Shown here: one piece after another, positions 45,687 through 55,339 of the stretch
Position numbering within the stretch: the first letter of the stretch is position 1
Layout of the letters: every line of letters starts with the position of its first letter
Source of the DNA: Reichenbachiella agarivorans
Lineage (GTDB): Bacteria; Bacteroidota; Bacteroidia; Cytophagales; Cyclobacteriaceae
Direction: 5' to 3'
DNA: 64,000 bases
NCBI RefSeq assembly: GCF_025502585.1
Contig: NZ_CP106679.1
Coordinates: forward strand, 62,001-126,000
Made by a program: the position numbers and the translations under genes
Notes under the pieces: generated by a model
Seen by the model: only the letters and a program-made list of their open reading frames with translations
Database searches by the model: none
Told to the model about the DNA's origin: nothing

Positions 45687-47027
45687 ATGTCTAACCTCAA
45701 GTATTGGATCAATCGAGCTAGCTTTTCGCTCATTAATCGATTCACCATTTTTTTCTTTGGTTTTGCTACGTACTTTGTACTAGTCAGGTACTTAGACAAA
45801 TCTGACTTTGGAATCTATACATTGTATATGATCATTGTGACATTCACAGAGATGGCTAGAAATGCATTTGTCCAAAATGGATTTGTCAAGCACTATGTGG
45901 ACGAACGATTTAATCCAAAAGAAGTAGTAACTGCCTCCCTTGTTCTAAATGTAGGACTGACGGTTGTATCGGCATTTGGATTGTACATTTTTGCAGGAGC
46001 AATCGGTGATTCTTATAAGTCCAACGATTTGGCAGACATGATTCGCATCTACAGCTATGCTTCTATCTTGTTCGTACCATACTCTCAGTTGACCTACTAC
46101 CTGAGTGCACATGCCAATTTCAAACAAATGTCTGTTTTGTCAATATGTCGCTATACCTCCTACTTCGGCATGGTACTGACGGGCGTATTGTTAGACCCTA
46201 CAATTGACCTCATTGTTTTAACTCAATTGCATGCTGTATCCATTTTCATTGGATCTGCTCTTGCTTTATATGTCATTATCAAAATCGGAATAGATAAACC
46301 CGCATTTAGTATGCCCTTGATTAAAACATTATTCAACTTCGGTAAGTACACCTTCGGCACAGGTCTCAATTCGTTCCTAACGAGAAGTGTCGATCAGTTG
46401 ATGCTAGGCTATTTCATCTCCAGCGAGGCTGTAGCTACCTACAACATTGCTGGGCGTTTTCTCAACTTCATAGAAATACCCATTGCTTCTATCTCACACA
46501 TGATGTACCCCAAGTTTGCCAACAGCATCAACATGGAGGATGTGCAAGGTGAAAGAGCGAGATTGTATGAGAAATCTACAGGTATGCTGCTTGCTGCCAT
46601 TACTCCTTTTATCTTAGTTATATTCATCTTTCCATCATTTTGCATCACGGTAATTGCAGGAGAAAAGTACCTCGATGCTGTCCCTGTCTTACAAATATTC
46701 ATTATTCTAAACCTGCTTAAGCCACTCGGTGTGCAGGCTGGTTCAGTCCTAGAAGTAGCGGGCAAACCCAAAGTAATATTCTATGCTTTGCTATCTAGTA
46801 CTGTATTGAATATCATTTGCAACTATTACCTGATTCGAATGGAGGGGCCATTTGGGGGATACATAGGTGCCGCCCTTGCTTCGGCTCTTTCGATCGTTTT
46901 TTTTACAACCATAGCCATGTCATATGTATATAGAGAGTGTTATTTCAAATTCACTGGCATTTTTGCACATATGATGGATGCGTATCGAATTGGGTTTGAA
47001 CTCTTGAAAACCAAACTCTCAAAATAA
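45687..47027 (+). CDS. Oligosaccharide flippase, Wzx/MATE-like
   Basis: A 446-residue polytopic protein with about twelve helices, of the polysaccharide-biosynthesis (Wzx) type. FGKYTFGTGLNSFLTRSVDQ near 210-229 and MLGYFISSEAVATYNIAGRF near 231-250 are typical of this family. It flips lipid-linked repeat units across the inner membrane. It heads a three-gene run with a glycosyltransferase and a short TolC-like protein. Confidence 0.9.
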   Translation: MSNLKYWINRASFSLINRFTIFFFGFATYFVLVRYLDKSDFGIYTLYMIIVTFTEMARNAFVQNGFVKHYVDERFNPKEVVTASLVLNVGLTVVSAFGLYIFAGAIGDSYKSNDLADMIRIYSYASILFVPYSQLTYYLSAHANFKQMSVLSICRYTSYFGMVLTGVLLDPTIDLIVLTQLHAVSIFIGSALALYVIIKIGIDKPAFSMPLIKTLFNFGKYTFGTGLNSFLTRSVDQLMLGYFISSEAVATYNIAGRFLNFIEIPIASISHMMYPKFANSINMEDVQGERARLYEKSTGMLLAAITPFILVIFIFPSFCITVIAGEKYLDAVPVLQIFIILNLLKPLGVQAGSVLEVAGKPKVIFYALLSSTVLNIICNYYLIRMEGPFGGYIGAALASALSIVFFTTIAMSYVYRECYFKFTGIFAHMMDAYRIGFELLKTKLSK

Positions 47028-47037
47028 AAAACCTAAC

Positions 47038-48228
47038 ATGACCCCTAAACAAAAGAACTTCATCATTGTAAGTGTGACGCCATGGGATTTCGAATATGGC
47101 AGCAATGTCAGAGATATTTCTCAGGAATTGTCAAAAAACCATCGTGTGTTGTTTGTCAACATCCCCATGAAACGTACGGAGCTTAGATCCAGCAAAAAGA
47201 AATGGACCGAAGACAGAAAATCTGTCATTCAATCTAAAAAGAATCATTACAAAAAAGTCAATTCCAATTACCATATCGTGACGACACCTGTCATATTCGA
47301 ACCGATCAACAGACTCAAGCCATCCTTCCTTTTTGACCTACTCAACAAAACCAATAACAAACGCTACGCAAAAGCTATCCAACAAGCAGCCAAAGATTTC
47401 GATTTTGAGGAGTATTACTTAATCAATGACAATGATTTTTACTCAGGTTTCTATCTTCCTGACTATTTGATTCCCATCAAATCTATCTACTACCTAAGGG
47501 ATAATTTCAGGGCGATGAATTACTGGCGCACTCACTCTGATAGGTTAGAACCTAGGCTGATAACCAAATATGATCTCACGCTCACCAACTCCGTCTACTT
47601 AGCTAATTATGCTGCGGCATTTAACACGAGTGCCAAATACGTAGGACAAGGCTGTGACATTGATTACTTCTTGCAAGCTACCAAAGATGTTGAAAAACCA
47701 GAAGATATGAAATCTATCAATGGACCTACTATAGGGTACATAGGTGCACTCAACTCCGAAAGATTAGACATAGGCTTGATCAAATTTTTAGCAGAAGACA
47801 ACCCTACTTATCAGTTCGTATTGGTGGGCCCCGAAGATCAAAATTTTAAGACCTCTGATTTACATCAGGTCAACAACGTTCATTTTTTAGGTTCCAAGGA
47901 TTTTTCATTGCTCAATGAATACTTACAATCATTTGATGTGTGTATCAATCCCCAAGCCATCAACCCTATTACAATTGGTAATTACCCAAGAAAAATCGAT
48001 GAGTATTTGGCGGTCGGCAAGCCTGTTGTCGCCTCATACACTGAGACGATGACGCCATTTGAGACCGTAACTTACTTATCAAAAAACAAAAAGGAATTTT
48101 CCGAGAATATTCGAAAAGCTTTGGCAGAAAATGATGAATCCAAAACAAAAGCCCGGATTGCATTGGCCAGTGATCATACCTGGAAAAATTCTGTAGATTT
48201 AATGCTTAAATACATTACACAATCATGA
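47038..48228 (+). CDS. Glycosyltransferase family 1/4-like (GT-B fold)
   Basis: A 396-residue GT-B enzyme. The N-terminal acceptor domain has the glycine-containing TPWDFEYGSNVRDIS, and the C-terminal donor domain has TIGYIGALNSERLD, YQFVLVGPED, VHFLGSKDF, the CINPQ strand and KIDEYLAVGKPVVAS, where the family's E-x7-E region lies. It probably adds one sugar of the repeat unit. Ten bp separate it from the flippase gene, and its stop overlaps the next start as ATGA. Confidence 0.9.
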   Translation: MTPKQKNFIIVSVTPWDFEYGSNVRDISQELSKNHRVLFVNIPMKRTELRSSKKKWTEDRKSVIQSKKNHYKKVNSNYHIVTTPVIFEPINRLKPSFLFDLLNKTNNKRYAKAIQQAAKDFDFEEYYLINDNDFYSGFYLPDYLIPIKSIYYLRDNFRAMNYWRTHSDRLEPRLITKYDLTLTNSVYLANYAAAFNTSAKYVGQGCDIDYFLQATKDVEKPEDMKSINGPTIGYIGALNSERLDIGLIKFLAEDNPTYQFVLVGPEDQNFKTSDLHQVNNVHFLGSKDFSLLNEYLQSFDVCINPQAINPITIGNYPRKIDEYLAVGKPVVASYTETMTPFETVTYLSKNKKEFSENIRKALAENDESKTKARIALASDHTWKNSVDLMLKYITQS

Positions 48229-48911
48229 TTTACAAAAAACTATTCATACTTGCCTACCTAGCCCTAATCGGTCTCGGAACGTTTGCTCAAGAAAACATAG
48301 AGGTCAATCAAGAACACTTAGACAAATTGATAATCACTGCTATTCAAAACAGTACCAAATTGGACAAGCAGCAGATCGAATTAAACTCAACCGACTATCA
48401 GACCAAAATGCTCAATAACGAGCATTTAAGTTTATTCTTTATCTCTGGTAACCTCAATGAATACAGTATAAGGGAATTGAGTGGTGACAATACGGTTCCT
48501 AATTTTTATCCTCGGTACAACCTAGGTGTAAATGTCAGGCTGAATCACTTTTCTGAAGTCAAGAATAGAAAAAAACTAATCCTACAGGAACAACAGCTCA
48601 TACTCAAAGATGCAGAAGAGGCCGAGAGAGACATCACTGCTGAAGTCACTAAAAAGTACATCAGCTATTTAAAGCAAAAGAAAATTTACAACATCAAAAA
48701 AACACTTGAACAATTCAGCATTGCAGATTTCAATGCTTTGGAACAAAAATTCATTGAAGGAGAGTTGGACATAGACAAATACAATAATTCTAGGAGAGTC
48801 TATTACTCTACCAAGGTAGATGTCATCAATGCCGAAAGTGACCTATTGACAAGTAAAACCGAGCTAGAATCTTTCGTGGGCAGCACATTGGCAACACTGG
48901 GAATAGAGTAA
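48225..48911 (+). CDS. Short TolC-like secreted coiled-coil protein
   Basis: A 228-residue protein with a signal peptide (MIYKKLFILAYLALIGLGTFA). The body looks like about one repeat of the outer-membrane-efflux (TolC) fold: a helix (IEVNQEHLDKLIITAIQNS), a strand region (YNLGVNVRLNHFSEVKNRK), then long helices (AEEAERDITAEVTKKYISYL and onward). TolC proteins have two such repeats and about 450 residues, so this is half-size. It is translationally coupled to the glycosyltransferase upstream. It may be a partner for polysaccharide export or a structural remnant. The family call is moderate. Confidence 0.7.
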   Translation: MIYKKLFILAYLALIGLGTFAQENIEVNQEHLDKLIITAIQNSTKLDKQQIELNSTDYQTKMLNNEHLSLFFISGNLNEYSIRELSGDNTVPNFYPRYNLGVNVRLNHFSEVKNRKKLILQEQQLILKDAEEAERDITAEVTKKYISYLKQKKIYNIKKTLEQFSIADFNALEQKFIEGELDIDKYNNSRRVYYSTKVDVINAESDLLTSKTELESFVGSTLATLGIE

Positions 48912-48922
48912 CCCGATTCGCC

Positions 48923-50338
48923 TTATTGCTCCGATTTGCTCATCAAACATACGTGTGCCATACAAAAGCCTAGCAGTATTTTTAACGACCCAATATTGAG
49001 TATCTGTTGGGGATATTGACCCAATAAGAACATAAAAAGGAGTGCAAAAATAACTTTGTTGAGATTGTCCGAAAAATCATCTTCCTTGACCTTTAGGGTA
49101 TCCAATGATTTGCTAAGAATGAGATAAAAAATCACCAGCCAGATCGCCAAACCAATCACGCCCGTTTCAATCACGATTCTGACCAATTCAGAATCTGGAG
49201 GAAATGAGCCTAAAAAGGTGTTGGGAGAATATTTCATCCCTAAGTACCCTGTGCTACCGAGACCAAATCCAATAGGAGATTTACTCAAGTATCCACGCAA
49301 AACCTTTTGGTTGTCATACCTCACCTGCATAGAGTTGTCTTCCTCAGGATTAAATGCTGTCGTCATCACATGCAGAGCTGCACCACCCCCTGTCTTAGCT
49401 ACATACCCGACCAATAAGACTGCGATGATGCAAGTGTAAACCAACAATTCCTTGCTCCTACTCAATACTATATATATAGCCGCACCCGCAACAAACATGA
49501 CCGTAGCAGTACGGGTGCCCGTGTAAATCATAGCCCATGCAGATAACCCACAAAGCAACAAGAGCGTATATTTTTTACTTGGCTTGATGTTGTTTTGAAA
49601 TGCCAAACCTAAGCATAGTACAGCATTGAAAGCGAGGATCACCCCGTTTTCCATTGGACCTGAAAAAAAGGAAATCTTTCTAAACCTCCCCCAGGTGTAA
49701 ATCAAAGAAATAGACTCCTCGCTTCTTGTTACAAACTTGTAATCCCATGGTGGGAACCCTCCAAACTCTTGTACAAAAGTATAGAGAGCTGCTAGCAAGC
49801 AGAAAAACAACCAAAATTTAAGCAAGGTCTTTATAGTCCCTCTGTCGTGCATAAACAAAGAGTATATTACAAAGAAAGGAATGATATTGTTGATCACCTG
49901 ACGGATCGCATGGAACCAAGCGACTCTAGACGCGGCAAAGGGATTGAACAACTCGATAAAACTAACCAGTAACCATAATAGCAACAAATAACCAAACAAG
50001 GTAGTAAACCCTTTGAGTTGTCTTTTAAAAACTAACACCAGTACAGCTAGAAAATTCAACCCCTCCAAAACAAAACCAAGTGGAATAGAGGTAATCCCCA
50101 GCAATCGGTAAAAAGTAAAAAAAAGAAGAAATGTAGATCCCAAATTAGCAACCACAGCATACAGTGGATTGGTTATCACTACACCGATCACCATGCTGGC
50201 AATCATTATTGCCAATATAAATACTCCAAAAACAAGATTGAGAGATGTCAGAAAATTGGCCATCACTACTAGCACTACTATCAAAGTAATGAGCACCCAT
50301 GAGTTATTCTTTATCTTATCTAAAATCAGATAATACAT
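48923..50338 (-). CDS. O-antigen ligase / Wzy-type polymerase
   Basis: A 471-residue membrane protein with about twelve helices and one large external loop (about 325-375), the layout of the Wzy_C / O-antigen-ligase family. The segment KSPIGFGLGSTGY near 355-367 matches the family's usual G-x-G motif, and LSAWAMIYTGTRTATVMFVAG near 265-285 resembles its conserved SxSR-type helix. It polymerises or ligates repeat units on the outer face of the inner membrane. It follows a 39-codon gene and the Wzz-like gene; the gap to the convergent TolC-like gene is 11 bp. Confidence 0.88.
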   Translation of the reverse strand: MYYLILDKIKNNSWVLITLIVVLVVMANFLTSLNLVFGVFILAIMIASMVIGVVITNPLYAVVANLGSTFLLFFTFYRLLGITSIPLGFVLEGLNFLAVLVLVFKRQLKGFTTLFGYLLLLWLLVSFIELFNPFAASRVAWFHAIRQVINNIIPFFVIYSLFMHDRGTIKTLLKFWLFFCLLAALYTFVQEFGGFPPWDYKFVTRSEESISLIYTWGRFRKISFFSGPMENGVILAFNAVLCLGLAFQNNIKPSKKYTLLLLCGLSAWAMIYTGTRTATVMFVAGAAIYIVLSRSKELLVYTCIIAVLLVGYVAKTGGGAALHVMTTAFNPEEDNSMQVRYDNQKVLRGYLSKSPIGFGLGSTGYLGMKYSPNTFLGSFPPDSELVRIVIETGVIGLAIWLVIFYLILSKSLDTLKVKEDDFSDNLNKVIFALLFMFLLGQYPQQILNIGSLKILLGFCMAHVCLMSKSEQ

Positions 50339-50345
50339 CTCAGAC

Positions 50346-50465
50346 TTACAAATAATTAATCTTTAGCAAAAAAAACAAAGACAAAAGAGCACAAACGATC
50401 TTTAACCCAAAGATGATCAAGTTCAAAAACGGATCGCTACTCTCCTTCTCCTTATACCTACGCAT
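50346..50465 (-). CDS. Small membrane protein (39 residues) between co-polymerase and polymerase genes
   Basis: An ATG at 50465 begins inside the last codons of the Wzz-like gene, reads 39 codons and stops 7 bp before the polymerase start. The peptide has a charged N-terminus (MRRYKEKESSDPF) and one membrane helix (NLIIFGLKIVCALLSLFFLL), so a cytoplasmic N-terminus is expected. The overlap with the upstream stop and the short gap downstream are signs of a genuine coupled gene. Its role could be to join or regulate the polymerase complex. No known family was recognised. Confidence 0.65.
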   Translation of the reverse strand: MRRYKEKESSDPFLNLIIFGLKIVCALLSLFFLLKINYL

Positions 50466-52656
50466 CTTCTGGATCTACTTTGTTCAAAATGACAGGTCCT
50501 ACCTTACCTTCATGCTGTAAGATAAAATCAAGTGAAGTCTTATCTTTCTTGGTAAATTCATCATCTACACTGAAAATGGGTACCACCATATCTACATATC
50601 TTGTCAGTTCATGGGAATCAGAATATTGATTCAAAGCAGCCCCTTCAATAAAAATATAATCATATTCGGGACTCAACAAGTTGATCAGACGCTTAAAATC
50701 CAATTCTGCGAACACCTCTTCGGGTGACCTCTGCAAACTTTGGCTTTTCACAATGTAAACAAAGCCATTGGAGGTTCTCGACACTAGGCTAGAGTTGACC
50801 ATGCCCAACATCTCCGTATCACTCTTCTGCAGCCAACCGTGCTTATTCAACTCAATAACACCATCCAACTCTCCTTCCTGAATTTGACCATCTTTAGATA
50901 GCTGTGTAGAGAGAAAATTGTTTCTGAAATTGGTATCTATGATCAATACTCTTTTTCTTATCAAACTCATCGAATATGCCATAGCTGTAAGTAAAAATGA
51001 TTTTCCAGCACCTTGACGCAACGAAGTAAACATGATTACTTTGACTGGTTGTCCTAATATCTCATACCTCACTTTCCTGAGTGTGTGTGTCAGATTGGTG
51101 ATATATTCTTCCTTTTCTTTCTCAAACGCGCCAACCAACACATTAGACAGATTCATTTTTAACAACTTTAACCTAACGACAGTACCAGAAGGATCCAAAT
51201 TGGTCTGTCTTCTGAACTTAATTGGATTTTTGAATCTCATATCCAACAGCTCCAATGCCAACAACACAAACAGAGTCATGACAAAACCTACGATAAGTCC
51301 TAAGGCCGTGAAAATTACAGTTTTTCGTGATTGAGGATCCTCAGGCACATCTCCATAATAGGATATTTTCACTGAACTGGTACCTACCAATAACTCACTC
51401 CTGGCTTGATTGTACTTGTCTTGGGCTGCAATAAACTCATTTCTAGCTTGTACCACTTCTGTCTCCAAGTTTTCAAGACCTGATTTAGTAGAGGCCAAAC
51501 TCTGAACTGTTCCCTTTTCTACTTGGAATTGATCCTTCAACCTTTTCAAATCACCAAGTGCTATTTGATATTGGAGTTCAAGTTCATTCTCTTCAACAAA
51601 CAAATTGTCCAACTCTCGCTTTCCACCACTCGTCGATGTGTGCAGATACATCTCTGATTGTAATTCTCTACGCAACAACACAAGAGAATCCATCAATTGC
51701 TGATTATTAGGCTGCTGCATCAGTTTTGAGCTTAATCTGTCCAATTCAGATTTGAGTCCTACTATCTTTTTGTGATTCTCAAAATTACTTGTCTTATCCA
51801 TCTTGGCGATCTTCTCTCTCAAGTTCTCCAACCTGAAATTGATACTGCGGACGTTGCTCTCTTTCTCTCTAATGAGCTTTTCAAACTCAGCAATTGGGTC
51901 AGAGTCAGAATTTGAAGTGAGGAAGTTATACCTAGTTTTGTATCTGTTGAGCTTCTCTGTATTTTGGTTAAGCAACTGCTGTTTGTCTTTCAATATCTGA
52001 TCCAACACTGCCAAAGATTCATTTAGTCGGTTGGTCTTCTGATAATCATTGTACGCCACAAAATCTTCCGCCCAAAGATTTGCCACATAGGCAGATAGAT
52101 AGGGTACTTCTGAGGAAAAGCGAATGTTGATAAAATCTGTATTGCCAACCCTATGTATGTCTACATTCTGTAACATGTCCTTTTCCACATACTCATAGAT
52201 CTCAAGCAAGTCATAAATATATCTCCCTATATCGTCGGTTTTACTCACAAATGAGAAATCACCAATAGCCTTTCTCAATTCGGACATTACACTATCCAAC
52301 ATCTCTCCTTCTGGCTTCAATACCTCTTCCTTTTCAAAAGCAGGTCGTCTAAATGGTTTTTCGGAAGACAAATCATGAAGTAACAGCTTGTATGACAATC
52401 TGCTCACAACACGTTTTGATTTCATGTTTTCAATCAGATTGCTAAAACTCAACGACGTTTGAAAGGGATTGATTTTGCTCTGATCCCCCACATAATCGAT
52501 CGCAATGGTCAACCCAGTAGACAACTGAGATTCTGATATATAAATCCGATCCGTCATAAATCGCAATACAAAAGCAAGCATCGCCGACACCAAAGGGATC
52601 AGTACCAAGTAAAATTTCTTCCTAATGAGCAGTTTAATAAGTTCTTGAAACTCCAT
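50458..52656 (-). CDS. Wzz-type polysaccharide co-polymerase with cytoplasmic ATPase domain
   Basis: A 732-residue protein with the layout of Wzc-like co-polymerases: a Wzz N-terminal domain with a membrane helix at about 14-31, a long periplasmic coiled coil at about 205-435, a second helix at about 452-472, and a ParA/BY-kinase-like ATPase at about 535-732. The Walker A reads SLRQGAGKS (near 541-549), the Walker A' aspartate is in LIIDTN (near 571), and IFIEGAALNQ is the Walker B strand region. The C-terminus stops at NKVDPEDA with no tyrosine cluster, so autophosphorylation like that of Wzc is doubtful. It controls chain length and export. It is the first gene of a three-gene set with the small membrane protein and the polymerase. 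Confidence 0.88.
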   Translation of the reverse strand: MEFQELIKLLIRKKFYLVLIPLVSAMLAFVLRFMTDRIYISESQLSTGLTIAIDYVGDQSKINPFQTSLSFSNLIENMKSKRVVSRLSYKLLLHDLSSEKPFRRPAFEKEEVLKPEGEMLDSVMSELRKAIGDFSFVSKTDDIGRYIYDLLEIYEYVEKDMLQNVDIHRVGNTDFINIRFSSEVPYLSAYVANLWAEDFVAYNDYQKTNRLNESLAVLDQILKDKQQLLNQNTEKLNRYKTRYNFLTSNSDSDPIAEFEKLIREKESNVRSINFRLENLREKIAKMDKTSNFENHKKIVGLKSELDRLSSKLMQQPNNQQLMDSLVLLRRELQSEMYLHTSTSGGKRELDNLFVEENELELQYQIALGDLKRLKDQFQVEKGTVQSLASTKSGLENLETEVVQARNEFIAAQDKYNQARSELLVGTSSVKISYYGDVPEDPQSRKTVIFTALGLIVGFVMTLFVLLALELLDMRFKNPIKFRRQTNLDPSGTVVRLKLLKMNLSNVLVGAFEKEKEEYITNLTHTLRKVRYEILGQPVKVIMFTSLRQGAGKSFLLTAMAYSMSLIRKRVLIIDTNFRNNFLSTQLSKDGQIQEGELDGVIELNKHGWLQKSDTEMLGMVNSSLVSRTSNGFVYIVKSQSLQRSPEEVFAELDFKRLINLLSPEYDYIFIEGAALNQYSDSHELTRYVDMVVPIFSVDDEFTKKDKTSLDFILQHEGKVGPVILNKVDPEDA

Positions 52657-52707
52657 CTTCTTATTTTAATATAAACTAAATATTACTACTTCAACACCTA
52701 AACATGA

Positions 52708-53682
52708 TCACTCATTCTGCTGCTCCGACTGGTGTCGACCTAGCATTTTTGAATTCAATTCCTTTTCGACAAACCTCAACCCCTGGTGGCTGAGATGACC
52801 ATGATCTATGTAATTTTCTACCTGATCTCTAAATGACAAATACCTGTCAGTATTAAAATCCAGGATCAACTCATCCTCAAAAAACAATGCCGAAACTCTG
52901 TTCTGATACTTTCGATGTTCTGATTCATTTGCCTGCCAAATTTGAGCAGGAATGGGATGAAAATATGCTGAAACAACGATTTCCTTTTGTCTCAATTCTT
53001 TCAACAAAACATCTAATTCTTCCAGCGCCATCTCATCTACCTCAATAGGCTCATCTTGATGTAGAATGGACTCCTCTTTAATTTTACCAGCCACATCTTT
53101 GACTCTGAATAGTGCATTGTAATCATTGGTACCATAGAACGTATATTGTTCTTTTGGGAACTTGTGAGGCATCAGGTCATACTCACGTATCACATAGAGT
53201 GCATATGTCTGGTACAAATTCAGTGATCCAAATGCCTCATAGTACAACGCCTGATCCAATTGTCCCCCTTTGCTCCCAGAGTCCTTGGTCAAATAGGGAT
53301 GCAAACATATGATTACCGATTGCACATCACCATACTTTATTACATTGTTCAATATCTGCTTGAGTTCAGAGATATTGGCACCCATGACACTGGCATTATA
53401 GTACTTCAGTTCACCAGACCACAGCTTGGTTACGTCAAGATTATCTGATAGTGAGGGGCCTATCAATACTCCCTTAAAACGACTTGGGATATAATTATAG
53501 GACATAATATATTTAGAAGTCTTCTCGTTGTGATAGATTTTCTTGTCCCCGTGCTGTCCATCTCCAAACAAACCAAAAATATCAATCCAAATATTGATTA
53601 GAGTAATGATTCCCAAAACAACTATACTACCAAGCAATGTCAGTACTAAAAACCTCCTTGTTTTATTTCGTTTGACGGTCAT
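52708..53682 (-). CDS. SGNH-like membrane-anchored partner of MBOAT
   Basis: A 324-residue protein from the ATG at 53682; a TTG frame to 53718 would overlap the MBOAT stop and add 12 residues. One membrane helix (about 10-30) precedes an external domain with a block-I-like VLIGPSLSDNLD near residue 74 (Ser in place of a GDS motif) and a terminal block DHGHLSHQG near 296, where Asp and His would complete an SGNH triad. Such proteins follow MBOAT genes in alginate and DltD-like systems and complete acyl transfer outside the membrane. It starts 5 bp after the MBOAT stop. The SGNH assignment rests on the two motifs and position. Confidence 0.72.
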   Translation of the reverse strand: MTVKRNKTRRFLVLTLLGSIVVLGIITLINIWIDIFGLFGDGQHGDKKIYHNEKTSKYIMSYNYIPSRFKGVLIGPSLSDNLDVTKLWSGELKYYNASVMGANISELKQILNNVIKYGDVQSVIICLHPYLTKDSGSKGGQLDQALYYEAFGSLNLYQTYALYVIREYDLMPHKFPKEQYTFYGTNDYNALFRVKDVAGKIKEESILHQDEPIEVDEMALEELDVLLKELRQKEIVVSAYFHPIPAQIWQANESEHRKYQNRVSALFFEDELILDFNTDRYLSFRDQVENYIDHGHLSHQGLRFVEKELNSKMLGRHQSEQQNE

Positions 53683-53686
53683 GTTT

Positions 53687-55081
53687 TTAAAAATCAAAAT
53701 ACAAGAATTCTTGATCAATAGAAGAGTTCAAAAACGTCACATTGAGTACCGTCAATACTACAATAACAACTGCATGCCGAGCATTGATCTGAAATCGCTC
53801 AGCAAACTCTTGGCTATTGGGAGCAAATAGTAAAACGACTCCTGCTACCCAAATAGGAAAATCATACAATTGTGAAATCAATTTAAATCCTTCTCCTGTA
53901 GTCTCTAAGTGTATCATGCTATTGAGTACATGCAAAGCATCACCCCATGATTCAGCTCTGAAAAACACCCACGCCATATTCACAAACAAAAAAGTAATCC
54001 CAAGTCCTACAACATAAGGGATTCTAATTTTCAACTTCTCAAAAAAACTATGAATCACCAGACCCAAACCATGCAAAAAACCCCAAAACAAGAAAGTCCA
54101 TCCTGCTCCATGCCAAATCCCACCTATCAGAAAAGTTGCCATCAAATTGAGTCTTGTTCTAAAAGCTCCTTTGCGATTGCCGCCTAGTGGTATATAGATA
54201 TAATCTCTCAAAAATCTACTCAAAGTCATATGCCATTTCCTCCAAAACTCTTTGATACTTGAGGATTTGTATGGAGACCAAAAATTGTTGGGAATGATGA
54301 TATTGAAAAACAAAGCAATCCCAATCGCCATATCTGTATATCCGCTAAAATCAAAATAAAGCTGAACTGTATAAGCCAAAGATGTCACCCAACTATCTAT
54401 AGTCCCCAAAATCGATGCATGACCATATCCTGCATTTGCAATCTTGCCAAAAGCATCTGCCACAATTACCTTTTTAGCCAAACCCATATTGAATACAAAC
54501 AATCCCTTGGATATATTCTCAGCATTTATTCTCTTCTTGGATTGATCAAAAAATTGGGGCATCATTTCGGCATGGTGTACAATGGGTCCTGCTATCAACT
54601 GAGGAAAGAAAGAAACAAACAGCGCATAATTGAGAAGCTCCATTTCCTCTACTACATCCTTGTACGTATCCACCAAAAATGCAATCTGCTGAAAAGTAAA
54701 GAAGCTAATACCCAGTGGTAATATGATATGCAAGAGGTTGTAATTGTCCCCTGTCAAAGCATTGAAGTTGGAAATAAAAAAATCAGCATACTTATAGTAT
54801 CCCAGTACCGAGACATTGAGCCCAATACCTATGACCAACAGCATTTTTTTCCTCCCTCCATTATGTTGGGCTTTGATAAGTTTATGAAAACCATAATTTA
54901 CCAAAATTGAACTTATAATCAGTGTGACGTACAGCGGATTCCACCATCCATAGAAAAACAAAGAAGCCAACAGTAACCAAACCTTAGACAATTCAAACTT
55001 GTCAAAATGATTGAGTATAAAATAAACTATGAACGTAACTGGAAGAAATAAGAATATGAATTCAAAAGAATTGAAAAGCAT
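53687..55081 (-). CDS. MBOAT-family O-acyltransferase (AlgI/DltB-like)
   Basis: A 464-residue polytopic membrane acyltransferase. IKEFWRKWHMTLSRFLRDYIY near 270-290 and WHGAGWTFLFWGFLHGLGL near 322-340, with the invariant histidine, are family hallmarks. MBOAT proteins of this branch carry acyl groups (usually acetyl) across the membrane to periplasmic glycans. The downstream SGNH-like protein is the expected partner. A TAnnTTTG-type element lies about 65 bp upstream of the ATG. Confidence 0.94.
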   Translation of the reverse strand: MLFNSFEFIFLFLPVTFIVYFILNHFDKFELSKVWLLLASLFFYGWWNPLYVTLIISSILVNYGFHKLIKAQHNGGRKKMLLVIGIGLNVSVLGYYKYADFFISNFNALTGDNYNLLHIILPLGISFFTFQQIAFLVDTYKDVVEEMELLNYALFVSFFPQLIAGPIVHHAEMMPQFFDQSKKRINAENISKGLFVFNMGLAKKVIVADAFGKIANAGYGHASILGTIDSWVTSLAYTVQLYFDFSGYTDMAIGIALFFNIIIPNNFWSPYKSSSIKEFWRKWHMTLSRFLRDYIYIPLGGNRKGAFRTRLNLMATFLIGGIWHGAGWTFLFWGFLHGLGLVIHSFFEKLKIRIPYVVGLGITFLFVNMAWVFFRAESWGDALHVLNSMIHLETTGEGFKLISQLYDFPIWVAGVVLLFAPNSQEFAERFQINARHAVVIVVLTVLNVTFLNSSIDQEFLYFDF

Positions 55082-55147
55082 GTTAATTAGGTGTAGGCTT
55101 AGCTAATGACTAGGTAAATAATAGCTTGGTTTATAAACGTGAATTTA

Positions 55148-55155
55148 CAAAAATA
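55148..55155 (-). promoter_or_regulatory. Candidate -7 element for the MBOAT operon
   Basis: On the minus strand this reads TATTTTTG, matching TAnnTTTG. A second match, TAATTTTG, lies at 55169-55176. Neither has a well-spaced -33 TTG. Confidence 0.4.
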
Positions 55156-55339
55156 TATTACCAAGTATCAAAATTAGAGCATAAGACATGGTAATATTTC
55201 TCATCATGAATACCTAAATAATACTATATACAGAACCAATTGTACTTATCAGGAATTCATCTCCACGAATAGTCATTTACCCTAGACTTTTCATCTATCA
55301 ATTTTATATTGCGCTGAGATTTAACCTTCTAACCTAACC

